Below are positions 37,784-46,961 of a stretch of DNA of 64,000 nucleotides, one piece after another (position 1 is the first letter of the stretch; every line of letters starts with the position of its first letter). A program made the translations under genes and the position numbers. This stretch comes from an uncultured Planctomycetaceae bacterium (GTDB lineage Bacteria; Planctomycetota; Planctomycetia; Planctomycetales; Planctomycetaceae). A model generated the notes under the pieces. The model had not been told where the DNA came from, made no database searches, and worked only from the letters and a program-made list of their open reading frames with translations. The stretch is from positions 248,001-312,000 of the forward strand of contig CALSLT010000009.1 of NCBI GenBank assembly GCA_943787265.1. Reading direction: 5' to 3'.

Positions 37784-39109
37784 ATGATGGTTCCTGATCC
37801 AGTCGATGTGAGTCAATTGCTTGTCGATGGCTCGTCCTTTGGGCACAACGAAATCGGCGAGCTTGAAAAAGCAATCGCCAGCAATCCGCACGCTGTTCGC
37901 CAGGCTTGCCAGGAGCTTCGTCGACGCGTCGACGCGGGATCTGGTTCTGAGCGGGACGTCGTCGCCACTGGTTACACGCTTCACCTGTTGAGCAATCATC
38001 AGGACGCGACGCACTACTTGTCTCAGGCAACTGGCAGCGACTTCGCGGAATTCACTCGCGGCGAATGCTTGTGTGCTTTGGCTCGGTACGACGAAGCTGT
38101 CGAGGCTTATCGGGAAGCTGGAAAACGCGGCTACGACGCCGTGCAGGCGGTGCTTTCAGAAGCCGGTGCCATCCGCATGGCTGGTCGACTGGACGAAGCT
38201 GAAGCTCTGCTGAAAGCAAACGCTCGAACTGCTGTGACGCGAGCAGACTATTCCTACCAGATGGGTGGAATCCTCGCCGATCGTGGCGACACCTTTGGAG
38301 CGATCGAATACTTTGAGCGTTCTGTCGACATGGATCCTCACCATTCCCGCGCGTTGTTCCGACTGGCCGCGTTGAACGCGTCGTTCGGCAACGATGACAC
38401 CGCACGAGGGCTTTACGAGCGGTCGCTGTCACGACCGCCGTTCTACCTCGGAGCATTGATCAATCTCGGACTTCTCTACGAAGATGCCGAGCGATACGAA
38501 GCGGCCGCGTTCTGCTTCAAACGGGTCGTCGAGTTTGACCCGACTCACGAACGTGCCCGGCTCTATCTCAAAGACATCGAAGCTTCTGGCGAGATGTTCT
38601 ACGACGAGGACGCCGTTCGCCGAGGCCGCGAAGAAGAGCAAACGCTCAATACACCGATTGCCGATTTCGAACTGTCTGCTCGGAGCCGAAACTGTCTCGA
38701 CCGAATGGAGATTCACACTCTTGGCGATCTGACTCGGCTCAGCGAACCTGAACTGCTGGGTAGCAAAAACTTTGGTGAAACATCGCTCAAAGAAGTGCGA
38801 GACATCCTCGATTCACGAGGCCTGTCGATCGGCATGCACGTTACCGATGCCAAACGCCAGGCACCGCAGCAGGTCACACGAGAAGACCTGCCGGACGAGC
38901 AGAAGGCCGTGTTCGATGCTCCGGTGGCCGATCTGAATCTTTCAGTTCGAGCTCGTAAGTGTGTGTCGCGACTCAACATTTCGACAATTGGCGAGATCAT
39001 GAATCGCAGCCCGGACGACCTGCTCGGTGTTCGAAACTTCGGCGTGACCTCGCTGAACGAAATCCGAGCGAAGCTGGCTGAAATGGGGCTGGCACTGCGA
39101 AACGACTGA
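37784..39109 (+). CDS. TPR protein with two RNA-polymerase alpha-CTD modules
   Basis: The 441-residue protein starts at ATG 37784 (MMVPDPVDVS), with GGAGG about twelve bases upstream. Residues about 60-275 form TPR-type helices (YDEAVEAYREAGKRGYDAVQ, FGAIEYFERSVDMDPHHSRAL, YEAAAFCFKRVVEFDPTHE). Two alpha-CTD helix-hairpin modules follow: IADFELSARSRNCLDRMEI through GSKNFGETSLKEV, and VADLNLSVRARKCVSRLNI through GVRNFGVTSLNEI. These match the RpoA C-terminal domain, which binds UP-element DNA and activators. No RpoA N-terminal domain is present. It may tether a partner to transcription or DNA. A 15-pair terminator follows. Confidence 0.9.
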   Translation: MMVPDPVDVSQLLVDGSSFGHNEIGELEKAIASNPHAVRQACQELRRRVDAGSGSERDVVATGYTLHLLSNHQDATHYLSQATGSDFAEFTRGECLCALARYDEAVEAYREAGKRGYDAVQAVLSEAGAIRMAGRLDEAEALLKANARTAVTRADYSYQMGGILADRGDTFGAIEYFERSVDMDPHHSRALFRLAALNASFGNDDTARGLYERSLSRPPFYLGALINLGLLYEDAERYEAAAFCFKRVVEFDPTHERARLYLKDIEASGEMFYDEDAVRRGREEEQTLNTPIADFELSARSRNCLDRMEIHTLGDLTRLSEPELLGSKNFGETSLKEVRDILDSRGLSIGMHVTDAKRQAPQQVTREDLPDEQKAVFDAPVADLNLSVRARKCVSRLNISTIGEIMNRSPDDLLGVRNFGVTSLNEIRAKLAEMGLALRND

Positions 39110-39143
39110 TCCTTCGAATCAACGATTCGAGTGACTGATAACT

Positions 39144-39185
39144 AAAGAGGCCCGGCACACTTCAGTGCCGGGCCTCTTTTTATTT
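39144..39185. terminator. Strong bidirectional intrinsic terminator
   Basis: AAAGAGGCCCGGCAC (39144-39158) and GTGCCGGGCCTCTTT (39165-39179) form a perfect 15-pair stem with a 6-base loop, followed by a T-run to 39181 and an A-rich flank on the other side. It lies between convergent genes and can serve both. Confidence 0.93.
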
Positions 39186-39197
39186 TCTCAGTGGTGC

Positions 39198-39270
39198 GGC
39201 GAGCAGCAGGCGTCAGCCTGCCGGCAACGTCGCTTTTTATCGGCCAGTCGGCTGACGCCGACCGCTCGCC
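39198..39270. repeat. Paired-hairpin palindromic element (REPIN-like)
   Basis: Outer arms GGCGAGC (39198-39204) and GCTCGCC (39264-39270) enclose two hairpins. The first is GCAGGC/GCCTGC around GTCA (39206-39221). The second is GTCGGC/GCCGAC around TGAC (39247-39262), which read on the minus strand also has a GTCA loop. Mirror-image hairpins within inverted outer arms are the REPIN plan. Confidence 0.65.
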
Positions 39271-39305
39271 TTTCTGTCGTGGATTCTTCTAAGAGTCGAC
39301 GCAGA

Positions 39306-39929
39306 CTATTTGGCGTCAGCGTATCGGCGGGCGACTTCGTCCCAGTTAACAACGTTGAAGAACGCTGCAACGTAGTCAGGGCGTCGGTTCTGGTAGTTCA
39401 GGTAGTAAGCGTGTTCCCAGACATCCAGGCCAAGGATTGGCTTGCCGGCGATTCCTGCAACGGCTTCGCCCATCAGAGGGCTGTCCTGGTTGGCGGTTGA
39501 TCCAACGGCCAGCTTTCCGTCGGCGGTGACGTAGAGCCATGCCCAGCCGCTGCCGAAGCGAGTTGCTGCGGCGTTGGAGAACGCTTCTTTGAACGCGTCG
39601 AATCCGCCGAGTTCGCTGTCGATTGCTGCGGCCAGATCGCCAGATGGTGCTCCGCCGCCATCCGGGCTCATGACTTTCCAGAAGAGTGAGTGGTTGGCGT
39701 GTCCGCCACCGTTATTGCGGACAGCTCCACGCTTGTCTTCAGGGACCTGAGTCAGATCGCTGATCAAAGCACCGACACACTCGGGGACTTCGACGCCTTC
39801 AATTGCGCCGTTGAGCTTCGTGACGTACGCGCTGTGGTGCTTGCCGTGGTGAATTTCCATCGTGCGAGCGTCAACGTGCGGCTCAAGAGCGTCGTGAGCG
39901 TACGGGAGATCGGGAAGTGAGTAAGCCAT
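39306..39929 (-). CDS. Superoxide dismutase, Mn/Fe type
   Basis: The 207-residue protein starts at ATG 39929 with AGGAGG upstream. The metal ligands of the family are all seen: His27 in [10 protein letters not shown], His80 in [11 protein letters not shown], and Asp169 and His173 in [17 protein letters not shown] is also conserved. It converts superoxide to oxygen and peroxide. GGGHANH favours the manganese form, but the metal cannot be decided with certainty. Length is normal and no signal peptide is present, so it is cytoplasmic. Confidence 0.96.
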   Translation of the reverse strand: MAYSLPDLPYAHDALEPHVDARTMEIHHGKHHSAYVTKLNGAIEGVEVPECVGALISDLTQVPEDKRGAVRNNGGGHANHSLFWKVMSPDGGGAPSGDLAAAIDSELGGFDAFKEAFSNAAATRFGSGWAWLYVTADGKLAVGSTANQDSPLMGEAVAGIAGKPILGLDVWEHAYYLNYQNRRPDYVAAFFNVVNWDEVARRYADAK

Positions 39930-40219
39930 CGTGAGTTCCTCCTGGTTTGCGATTGATTGAGTTTGCGTTTGTGCGAGGCCGGACGCAGCTTCGCTTGAAT
40001 TCTTCGATTGGTACGTGGTCGGCCAGTGACCGCGTGGCCGGTATTCTAGGGGCCTGCTCGGGAAATCGTAGCCACCAACGCTTTCAACGCTCACGACGTG
40101 TCCGATCCATTAGTTGCAAAGTGCCGGCAGCACCGTTCCAATCACGGCTCACCGTTTCTCAGACAGGCAAGCTTCAGGCGGAAGCACACATTCGAACGGA
40201 CTTTGCTACGGAGCGACTC

Positions 40220-41728
40220 ATGCGAAGTGTTCTCTCAACGGTTTCAGTTTATGCGGCATTGCTGGCCGTCTTACCGCAGGCTTTCAGCGCGGACGTTGTT
40301 GATCCAAACCCGCCGAAAGTCTCCAAACTGACAGCAATGGCCGCGGCGAAGGCGAAGAAGTACGAACGCGTGACTTTTCGCGGTGCGCCGAAAGCTCTTC
40401 CAAAGGGAGCCGTCACGCACGACTGGAAAACGTTTCTCGGGCCGACTCACAACGGAGTCTCGACCGAAACAAAGCTGATCAAGACGTTTCCTGCAGCTGG
40501 GCCAAAGATCGTCTGGGAGCTCGAAACTGGAAATGGCTACGCGTCGCCGTCGATTCAGGGGGATCACCTTGTCTACGTTCACCGGATCCGGGACGAAGTC
40601 GTCGTCGAATGCCTGCACCCTCAGACTGGTGATAAGTATTGGGAGCACCGGTACGACACGACCTATGCCGACCGGTACGGCTACAGCGACGGGCCTCGAG
40701 CCAGTCCGGTGATCGATAACGATCGAGTTTACCTGCTGGGTGTTGAAGGAAATTTGATCTGCTTCGAACTGGCGACCGGCCGCGTCATCTGGCAGAGAAA
40801 CATCAACACGGACTTCGACGTCAAACAAGACTTCTTCGGCACGGTCGGAACTCCGCTTCTTCAGAACGGCAATTTGATCATCAACGTTGGCGGTCAGCAT
40901 GGGCCGGTCGTCGGCGCCTTCAACAAGATGACCGGGAAGCTTGTGTGGACAGCCGGGAAAAACAACTGGGGACCGAGTTACGCTTCACCGATTCCGGCAA
41001 CGTTTCACGGCAAGAAACGAGTGCTTGTATTCGCTGGCGGCGACAGCGAACCGGCAGTCGGTGGACTGATCTCGCTCGACCCAGTCAATGGAAAAGTGGA
41101 CTTTGAATTTCCCTGGCGAAGTACGAAGTACGAATCGGTAAACGCCTCGTGCCCGGTCGCGATCGGGAATCAGGTTTTTATCTCCGCAACGTATCGCGCG
41201 GGCAGCGCACTGCTGAATGTGAAGCCGGATTTCACATCGTCTGTCGAGTGGACGATGCGCGATCGTGAACACAACACGGACGGCGACCTGCTGGGAATTC
41301 ACTGGAACACGCCGATCGTGAAAGACGGCCATCTGTACGCCTTCGACGGACGTAACGAACCCGACGCATCGCTGGTTTGCGTCGACATAAAAAACGGCAC
41401 GGTCGTCTGGCGCGAGTCTGCTGAGTGGGAAGAATCGATCACGCTCAACGGCCAGACTCAGAAGTTGACACTTAGCACGCTGCGAGGAAACCTGCTGCAC
41501 GTTGACGGGCGATTTCTTTGTCAGGGAGAACTCGGTCACCTGATGTGGCTGGATTTGAGCCCTGCCGGCTACAAGGAAGTTTCACGTTGCCGGCCGTTCC
41601 TGGCGAGGTACACGTGGGCTCTGCCCGTGATTAGCCGGGGCCTCGTTTACATCAGCCAGAACAGTGCCGACGTCACGACGAAAAAAGGCAGCCGTCTGAT
41701 CTGCTACGACTTCCGAGCTGACGAATAA
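40220..41728 (+). CDS. Secreted PQQ-like beta-propeller protein
   Basis: The 502-residue protein starts at ATG 40220 with GGAG eight bases upstream and a signal peptide ending near QAFSA. It has propeller blades with the W-x-x-x-TG pattern: KIVWELETGNGYASPSIQ, LICFELATGRVIWQRNI, AFNKMTGKLVWTAG, SLVCVDIKNGTVVWRE. These are typical of PQQ-like/BamB-type repeats. Planctomycetes have many such secreted propellers of unknown role; cofactor binding cannot be shown. It is followed twelve bases later by a small membrane protein gene. Confidence 0.87.
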   Translation: MRSVLSTVSVYAALLAVLPQAFSADVVDPNPPKVSKLTAMAAAKAKKYERVTFRGAPKALPKGAVTHDWKTFLGPTHNGVSTETKLIKTFPAAGPKIVWELETGNGYASPSIQGDHLVYVHRIRDEVVVECLHPQTGDKYWEHRYDTTYADRYGYSDGPRASPVIDNDRVYLLGVEGNLICFELATGRVIWQRNINTDFDVKQDFFGTVGTPLLQNGNLIINVGGQHGPVVGAFNKMTGKLVWTAGKNNWGPSYASPIPATFHGKKRVLVFAGGDSEPAVGGLISLDPVNGKVDFEFPWRSTKYESVNASCPVAIGNQVFISATYRAGSALLNVKPDFTSSVEWTMRDREHNTDGDLLGIHWNTPIVKDGHLYAFDGRNEPDASLVCVDIKNGTVVWRESAEWEESITLNGQTQKLTLSTLRGNLLHVDGRFLCQGELGHLMWLDLSPAGYKEVSRCRPFLARYTWALPVISRGLVYISQNSADVTTKKGSRLICYDFRADE

Positions 41729-41740
41729 GCTGACCTTTGC

Positions 41741-42262
41741 ATGGCAGAAACTGCTCACCCACTGACGCTGTGGCTCGCTCGTGCCTGCGTTGCGTTTTAC
41801 GCACTTGCGTTGTTGATCTGGGTGTGTGACCGTGACTTGACGAGGACCAGGTTCAGTCTCTGGCGAGCGGCATGGTCCGCAGCGTGTTTGTTACTGATCG
41901 TGCACGTTCTGGCAGCGTTCCACTTCGAGCATGGCTGGAGTCACGTCGCCGCGTTAAAGCACACGGCCGAACAGACGGCACGAGTTACCGGCATCGACTG
42001 GGGCGGAGGCCTCTACTTCAACTACGCGTTCCTGATCCTGTGGGCTTTTGACGTCGGGGGCCTGTGGAGAAGCCATTCTTCAAGGCGATCAGCACTGCGA
42101 CGAGCCACGGACATCGCGTGCCTTTTCATGATCTTCAACGCGACGGTCGTCTTCGGCCCGAGGTGGTGGATGGGGCCTGTCGCAGCCGTTGGGCTGATCA
42201 TCGTTCTGCTTCGTCGTCGCGCATTGGTCGGCAATAACCACGATCGAATGCCCGAAAGCTGA
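41741..42262 (+). CDS. Four-helix integral membrane protein
   Basis: The 173-residue protein has four hydrophobic segments at about residues 10-28, 42-60, 90-108 and 124-158. HGWSHVAALKHTAEQT and the GGLYFNYAFLILWAFD segment give it a distinctive core, but I do not recognise the family. It starts twelve bases after the propeller gene and is probably co-transcribed. No ribosome site is obvious, so translation may depend on the upstream gene. Confidence 0.65.
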   Translation: MAETAHPLTLWLARACVAFYALALLIWVCDRDLTRTRFSLWRAAWSAACLLLIVHVLAAFHFEHGWSHVAALKHTAEQTARVTGIDWGGGLYFNYAFLILWAFDVGGLWRSHSSRRSALRRATDIACLFMIFNATVVFGPRWWMGPVAAVGLIIVLLRRRALVGNNHDRMPES

Positions 42263-42500
42263 ACGTCCGTTGGCCGTGATTCTGAAGAATTTTCGGTATA
42301 GACACAGATCCGGAGTTTCTCCAAGAATCCCGCCCTTGCGCTGAGGGGCTGGGAGCCTCGTGGCCATTCAGGCCCGCAGGAGACATGGGAATTGAGCTGT
42401 CTTGCGTGATCAAACCGCGCCGAGAACAACTCAGAGTTGCGTTATTGTCGGCAAACGTTGGGAGCATGCCGCACGACGCTGCTCAGCAAGGGAATGCAGC

Positions 42501-43259
42501 ATGCATCTGAAAAACGCTTATCGTTCGCTCGCTGGAGTGGGCTTACTCTTAATGTCAGGTTGCTACGCCCCGTACGGTGGTTACCCGCCGGGAGCCTACG
42601 CACCACAAGGCGGAGCCCCGATGCAGTATCAGGGCGTTCCGCAGTCATCTTATGTGATGCCGGGTGACGCTCTTGGCAGCCCGTCGTCCGTTAGTAGCGG
42701 TGCACCCTCGACCTTCGCACCTGGTGGCAACATCCAGGCTCCCGATCCGACAGCACGCGGTGCCGGTGGCAGTGCGCCTTCGCCCGTACCGCTGCCGCGA
42801 GATCCTGATCCGTCAGCGGCGAAACCTGAAGGGGCACAGACTTCGCAGTTTGGATTTCCATCAGGCTCGCCGGAGGTTTCATTGGGAGCGCCGGCCGAAC
42901 TCGAATTCCAGTCGCCCGTTATTATGGCGGGAGCCAGCGACCAATCGGCAGGAGCAGTCGTCACCGCCTCGGGGCAGACAACGACTGGCGGCTCGCTGAA
43001 ACACGATCCGAACTACAATTGGTTTCAGGGGCGACTTGAATACGTCGAGTCTGACCGGACATGGCACCTGACCTATGACGACGCCCCAACGACCGCCGAT
43101 CAACTCGGTGGAGATATTTCACTCAGCAGCGATGTGAAACTCGATTCCCAGCACAACGGAGCGATTGTTCGAGTCTCTGGTCAGTTCGACGCCGTAAAAC
43201 TCGACCGACTCGGCAAGCCTGTCTTTCGCGTAAGCCAGATTGATCAAGTCCGCAATTAG
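42501..43259 (+). CDS. Proline/glycine-rich lipoprotein
   Basis: The 252-residue protein starts at ATG 42501. The signal MHLKNAYRSLAGVGLLLMSGC ends at a lipobox Cys. A Pro/Gly/Tyr-rich and Ser-rich disordered linker follows, and residues about 165-250 form a small beta-rich domain: YNWFQGRLEYVESDRTWHL and NGAIVRVSGQFDAVKLDRLG. The latter pattern resembles an OB-like nucleic acid or ligand-binding fold, but this is only a suggestion. Probably an outer-layer surface protein; function unknown. Confidence 0.75.
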   Translation: MHLKNAYRSLAGVGLLLMSGCYAPYGGYPPGAYAPQGGAPMQYQGVPQSSYVMPGDALGSPSSVSSGAPSTFAPGGNIQAPDPTARGAGGSAPSPVPLPRDPDPSAAKPEGAQTSQFGFPSGSPEVSLGAPAELEFQSPVIMAGASDQSAGAVVTASGQTTTGGSLKHDPNYNWFQGRLEYVESDRTWHLTYDDAPTTADQLGGDISLSSDVKLDSQHNGAIVRVSGQFDAVKLDRLGKPVFRVSQIDQVRN

Positions 43260-43286
43260 CGACACGTTGGTAACAACCAGCAAAGT

Positions 43287-43310
43287 CCGCGTCCTCTGCA
43301 GAGGCCGCGG
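43287..43310. terminator. Hairpin downstream of the lipoprotein gene
   Basis: CCGCG (43287-43291) and CGCGG (43306-43310) flank a perfect CCTCTGCAGAGG palindrome, giving 11 pairs with one T-C mismatch. There is no good T-run on the plus strand, so termination is plausible but unproven. Confidence 0.4.
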
Positions 43311-43366
43311 GCTTATTTCGTGGTGTTGCAAACTCGCTCTCGTTATTGAGCGGCGAGTCACGCGAG

Positions 43367-44074
43367 TTACTCGCCGCGACTGAGGCCTTCGAAAATTCGG
43401 CTACCGATTCGAATCAGCGTTGCTCCTTCTTCGATAGCAATTGCGAAGTCACCGCTCATTCCCATCGAGAGCTCAGGTAAGCTCAGCCTGCCCTCTGAAG
43501 CATTCGCCAGCTCATCACGAAGATTGCGGAGTTGTCTGAAGAATGGTCGAGTCGACTCAGCATTGTCCGAGTGCGGGGCCATTGTCATCAGTCCTTGAAC
43601 GTCGACGTGTTGCAGATCGAGAATCTCTGACCATGACGAGCGAAGTTCGTCGGGTGTGAATCCATCTTTGGATTCTTCGCCCGACACGTTGACCTCAAGC
43701 AGAATTCGTTGCTGCTTCCCTGCCGCCGCCGCGGAAGTTTCGATCTTCCGCAGCAGCCGCAGGCTGTCGGCCGAGTGAATCAGCTCAGCGGTTGCTACGA
43801 CCATGTCGACTTTGTTGCGTTGAAGATGCCCGATCATGTGCCACCGAACGTCGTCAGACAGTTCCTCAACACGCTGGCACATCTGCTGAGGCCGGCTTTC
43901 ACCGAGTTGTGTTTCTCCCAGTTCGATCAGATCACGTACCCAGTTCAGTTCGGCATACTTTGTTACGGCGACTAGCTGAACGCTGTCTGCAGGACGACCG
44001 GCACGATTACACGCTGCTTCGATAGCCGTGCGTATTTGTTCCAGGTTCTGAGCGATTATTTGGCGATTCGACAT
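43367..44074 (-). CDS. YggS/PLPBP-family pyridoxal-phosphate-binding protein
   Basis: The 235-residue protein starts at ATG 44074 (MSNRQIIAQNLEQIR). The PLP lysine is Lys39 in LVAVTKYA. Other landmarks are GETQLGESRPQQ, RWHMIGHLQRNKVD, LLEVNVSGEESKDGF, LSMGMSGDFAIAIEEG and IRIGSRIFEG, where GSRIFEG replaces the more common GTAIFG. Members control free PLP and amino-acid balance in the cytoplasm. The length is normal. Confidence 0.95.
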   Translation of the reverse strand: MSNRQIIAQNLEQIRTAIEAACNRAGRPADSVQLVAVTKYAELNWVRDLIELGETQLGESRPQQMCQRVEELSDDVRWHMIGHLQRNKVDMVVATAELIHSADSLRLLRKIETSAAAAGKQQRILLEVNVSGEESKDGFTPDELRSSWSEILDLQHVDVQGLMTMAPHSDNAESTRPFFRQLRNLRDELANASEGRLSLPELSMGMSGDFAIAIEEGATLIRIGSRIFEGLSRGE

Positions 44075-44210
44075 TGCATCCAGCCGACAAAACACGGCTC
44101 CAAGGTGACAGAATCAGTTTTCGAGTGTAGCTTGGTTCGGTGACAGGCGTGAATTGTAGTGGCATCTGCCGTCGGCGACTCTTGTTCAACTAAAAATCAG
44201 GGCTGAACTC

Positions 44211-45185
44211 ATGGCATTTAGAAGTCTCAACCGCTGCGTTGCGCTCAACATGGCGGCATTCGCACACCGAGTTTTGCTGATTGGCTGTGTTGGAATCGGG
44301 TTTGCAGTCGCCGGTTGCGGTGGATCGAGCGAAACTCCACAGGCGACATCCGAATCATCAAGCGAGGATGCCTCGACGGACATGGCCATGAACGACGAGG
44401 CCATGATGGGTGGAAGCTCGGAAATGGAAGATCCGTCGATGCAGGTATCAATGGATTCCGCGATGGCGCAGGAACCAGGTGAGCAATTCGCCGACGCAGG
44501 ACTTGGCGACACATCGGTGGGACATGGCGAGGAAGGTGGTGAATTTGGCTCTGGAGGCGCGTTGGGTCCCGGGACAGATGAAGCAGCAATGGAAGCCGAA
44601 ATGGCGGCGGCCGAAACGTCGGCAAATGGCGAACCTGGTGGCGATGACGCCAATATCGAAGCTCAAATGGCTGCTGCAGAAGCCGCAGCAAACTCAGCCG
44701 ATGAGTCGGGTTCGGATCCAGCCGAAATGGCGGCTGAAATGGCCGCAGCGGCGTCCAACGGAGAATTTGGCCCCGGCAGCGAAGGCGGAGAATTCGGAGA
44801 AGGCCCCGGCGACCCTGGTGGTCCCAATGGCGGTGGCGGCGGAGCTAAAGCTCAGGAACCACCAGCAGACTCGCCTGACTATCCTGCGTTCAAGGTCGTG
44901 ATGGGGTTGATGGAGGGGAAGCATGACGGACTCAAGGAGCACGTTTCGACGCGAGGTCGCGGACTCATTGAGAAGATTCGCGGAGGTAGTCTCACGAAAG
45001 AAGAGAAAGATGATCTCAAGAAAACCTTCGCCCAGCCCCAGCTCGTTGGAACACCGCGGACGATTCGCGGTAGTCGAACGGTGACCCTCAACAGCGCCGG
45101 GCAGGTCATCACACTGGTTAGTAAGAAGCAAGGCTCTGCGTGGAAAGTTTCCAGCATCTCGATCAGAGCCGCCAAAAAACGTTGA
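44211..45185 (+). CDS. Low-complexity Met/Ala/Glu/Gly-rich lipoprotein with conserved C-terminal domain
   Basis: The 324-residue protein has a lipoprotein signal ending in FAVAGC, with the Cys near residue 36. Residues about 45-215 are low complexity, rich in Met, Ala, Glu and Gly, with repeats such as AAMEAEMAAAE, EAQMAAAEAAA and AEMAAEMAAAA. The last 100 residues are globular: YPAFKVVMGLMEGKHDGLKE, KEEKDDLKKTFAQPQLVG and a beta-rich end. The C-terminal domain is probably the working part, displayed on a flexible stalk. Family not recognised. Confidence 0.75.
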   Translation: MAFRSLNRCVALNMAAFAHRVLLIGCVGIGFAVAGCGGSSETPQATSESSSEDASTDMAMNDEAMMGGSSEMEDPSMQVSMDSAMAQEPGEQFADAGLGDTSVGHGEEGGEFGSGGALGPGTDEAAMEAEMAAAETSANGEPGGDDANIEAQMAAAEAAANSADESGSDPAEMAAEMAAAASNGEFGPGSEGGEFGEGPGDPGGPNGGGGGAKAQEPPADSPDYPAFKVVMGLMEGKHDGLKEHVSTRGRGLIEKIRGGSLTKEEKDDLKKTFAQPQLVGTPRTIRGSRTVTLNSAGQVITLVSKKQGSAWKVSSISIRAAKKR

Positions 45186-45504
45186 CGCGTCTCACGGCGA
45201 TGTCACGCAGTAAGAGCTGCGAAACGTTTTGAAGTACGACGTTAGATTGACGAACGATCGTGTATTGGTGCGACTGCCTGCGCATCAGTAATACGGTCTT
45301 AGCTGCCGCCGGGGTGAGGCGACTAAGCAAACGCATTGCGTCTCATTTAACTTTGCTCGCATGCAAAGTATTGTCCACCTAACGTCGGATCGAACGGGCG
45401 CTGCCGATCTGAAATTGGTCGCGAGTTTTTTTGCCGAGACAATGTCTCACTGCAGACCATCGACTTAGTGATGCTGTAAAACTATCGAAAAATCGAGGAT
45501 GAAG
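45186..45504. other. Intergenic region, no gene recognised
   Basis: No supported gene. It should contain the promoter of the class III aminotransferase gene. No strong hairpin or repeat was noticed. Confidence 0.4.
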
Positions 45505-46893
45505 ATGTCTGAATCAATCAAGTTTGCAGGCGAAGAACGATCGAACGCCGCTCGCGAAGTTATCGCAACCAAAGAGCCTGTCGCACTTCGAACATTCACA
45601 CCCAGCCAGGCAGTCTTCACGAAATCGGCAGGCGTATTTCATTACACAGCCGACGGTCGGAAACTTTACGACTACAGTTCCGGCGTGCTCGTTGCCAATC
45701 TTGGGCACAACCCAAAGAGTTGGACGAAGCGTTTCCTTGACTATCTCAACTGGACGCCCGAAGCGTTTGCTGGCGGAGACGGCTATCACGAATTCGCCCC
45801 GCTGACCGCGTACAACGCCGTCACTGAAGTTGAAGCACTGGCCGTCGAACGACTTCTCAAGAGCGTACAGACAACGCCGTTCGGCAAACGTCTGGACACG
45901 GTCATGTGGTCGGCGTCTGGTTCCGAGGCGGTCATTAAAGCGTTGTGGGCCTGCCTTCATCGGGACGAAGACCGAGACATTATCGTTGCGACGCGGTTCG
46001 GCTTTCACGGCAAGAAAGGTCTCGCCGGTGCGGTCACCGGTTCGGAACAGGATTCCAATCGCGATCCTCGAGTCAAGTTTATCAGCTTCCCGATGGAAGA
46101 AATCGCCGACTGCAGTCAATACGGCCAGCCGTTGGACCTGTCGAGGTACGAGGCGGAGTTGCAGGCTCTGTATGACGAATACGGCAGCCGCATCAACTGT
46201 TTGATTACCGAGCCGTATCTCGGTGGAGGTGGAAGTTTTCATCCGCCCGCTGAGTATCTTCAGATGATTCAGAATTTCTGTCGGCAGCACGATATTCTGT
46301 TCATTCTCGACGAAGTACAGTCGAACTTCGGCCGCACCGGAAAGATGTATGCTTTCGAAAAGAATGAAATCGAGCCGGACTTTGTGACGCTCGGCAAGGG
46401 ACTGGGAAATGGCGTTGCCGTCAGCGGCGTCGTCGGCCGAGGCGACATCATGAGCAGCCTCAAATACGGCGAAGCATCTGACACTTGGAGTGCCAACCCG
46501 CTGGCATCTGCAGCCGTACTGGCGACACTCGACGAGTTCGAGACAACTGACGTGCTGGCAAATGGTCAGGTGTTGATGGACGTGTTTTTTGAAGGCCTGA
46601 ATCGGCTGAAAGAAACCGGCCTGATTGCGAAGGTGCGAGGCGAAGGCATGGTCTTCGGTATCGAGTGTGCCGACTTCAATGGGATCGCTGCTGGAGACAT
46701 TGCCAACGCCATCGTCAAAGTGTCGTATGTCGGCAAGGGAGAACGCGGCAGCATTCACTTCCTGGGACCACTGGCCGGCAAGGTGCTGCGAGTCAGCCCG
46801 CCGATGACCATGACGACGGACGAAGCCAACGATTCACTCGCGTTGCTGCTTTCAATCTGCGAAGAACTCGCGGCAACGGGTGGCACGGTCTGA
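45505..46893 (+). CDS. Class III PLP-dependent aminotransferase
   Basis: ATG 45505 is preferred over 45499 because GAGG ends just before 45499 and is six bases from 45505. The 462-residue protein shows the class III plan: DYSSGVLVANLGHN, WSASGSEAVIKALW, RFGFHGKKGLAGA, LFILDEVQSNFGRTG (cofactor Asp), and FVTLGKGLGNG with the Schiff-base Lys near residue 298. It transfers an amino group from an omega- or alpha-amino acid; the substrate (for example ornithine, 4-aminobutyrate or diaminobutyrate) cannot be fixed. An ABC ATPase gene follows 68 bases later. Confidence 0.93.
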   Translation: MSESIKFAGEERSNAAREVIATKEPVALRTFTPSQAVFTKSAGVFHYTADGRKLYDYSSGVLVANLGHNPKSWTKRFLDYLNWTPEAFAGGDGYHEFAPLTAYNAVTEVEALAVERLLKSVQTTPFGKRLDTVMWSASGSEAVIKALWACLHRDEDRDIIVATRFGFHGKKGLAGAVTGSEQDSNRDPRVKFISFPMEEIADCSQYGQPLDLSRYEAELQALYDEYGSRINCLITEPYLGGGGSFHPPAEYLQMIQNFCRQHDILFILDEVQSNFGRTGKMYAFEKNEIEPDFVTLGKGLGNGVAVSGVVGRGDIMSSLKYGEASDTWSANPLASAAVLATLDEFETTDVLANGQVLMDVFFEGLNRLKETGLIAKVRGEGMVFGIECADFNGIAAGDIANAIVKVSYVGKGERGSIHFLGPLAGKVLRVSPPMTMTTDEANDSLALLLSICEELAATGGTV

Positions 46894-46961
46894 CGCCGAC
46901 GACTCAAAAGGAACGAACGCAAGTCGACGATTAACGAAACCGCGGCCTCGAAAGACGATCC

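Noticed and set aside
45514-46758. 414-codon minus-strand frame
   Set aside because: It is exactly antisense to the class III aminotransferase, whose motifs are all intact. The antisense product has no recognisable domain, so it is a codon-bias shadow.
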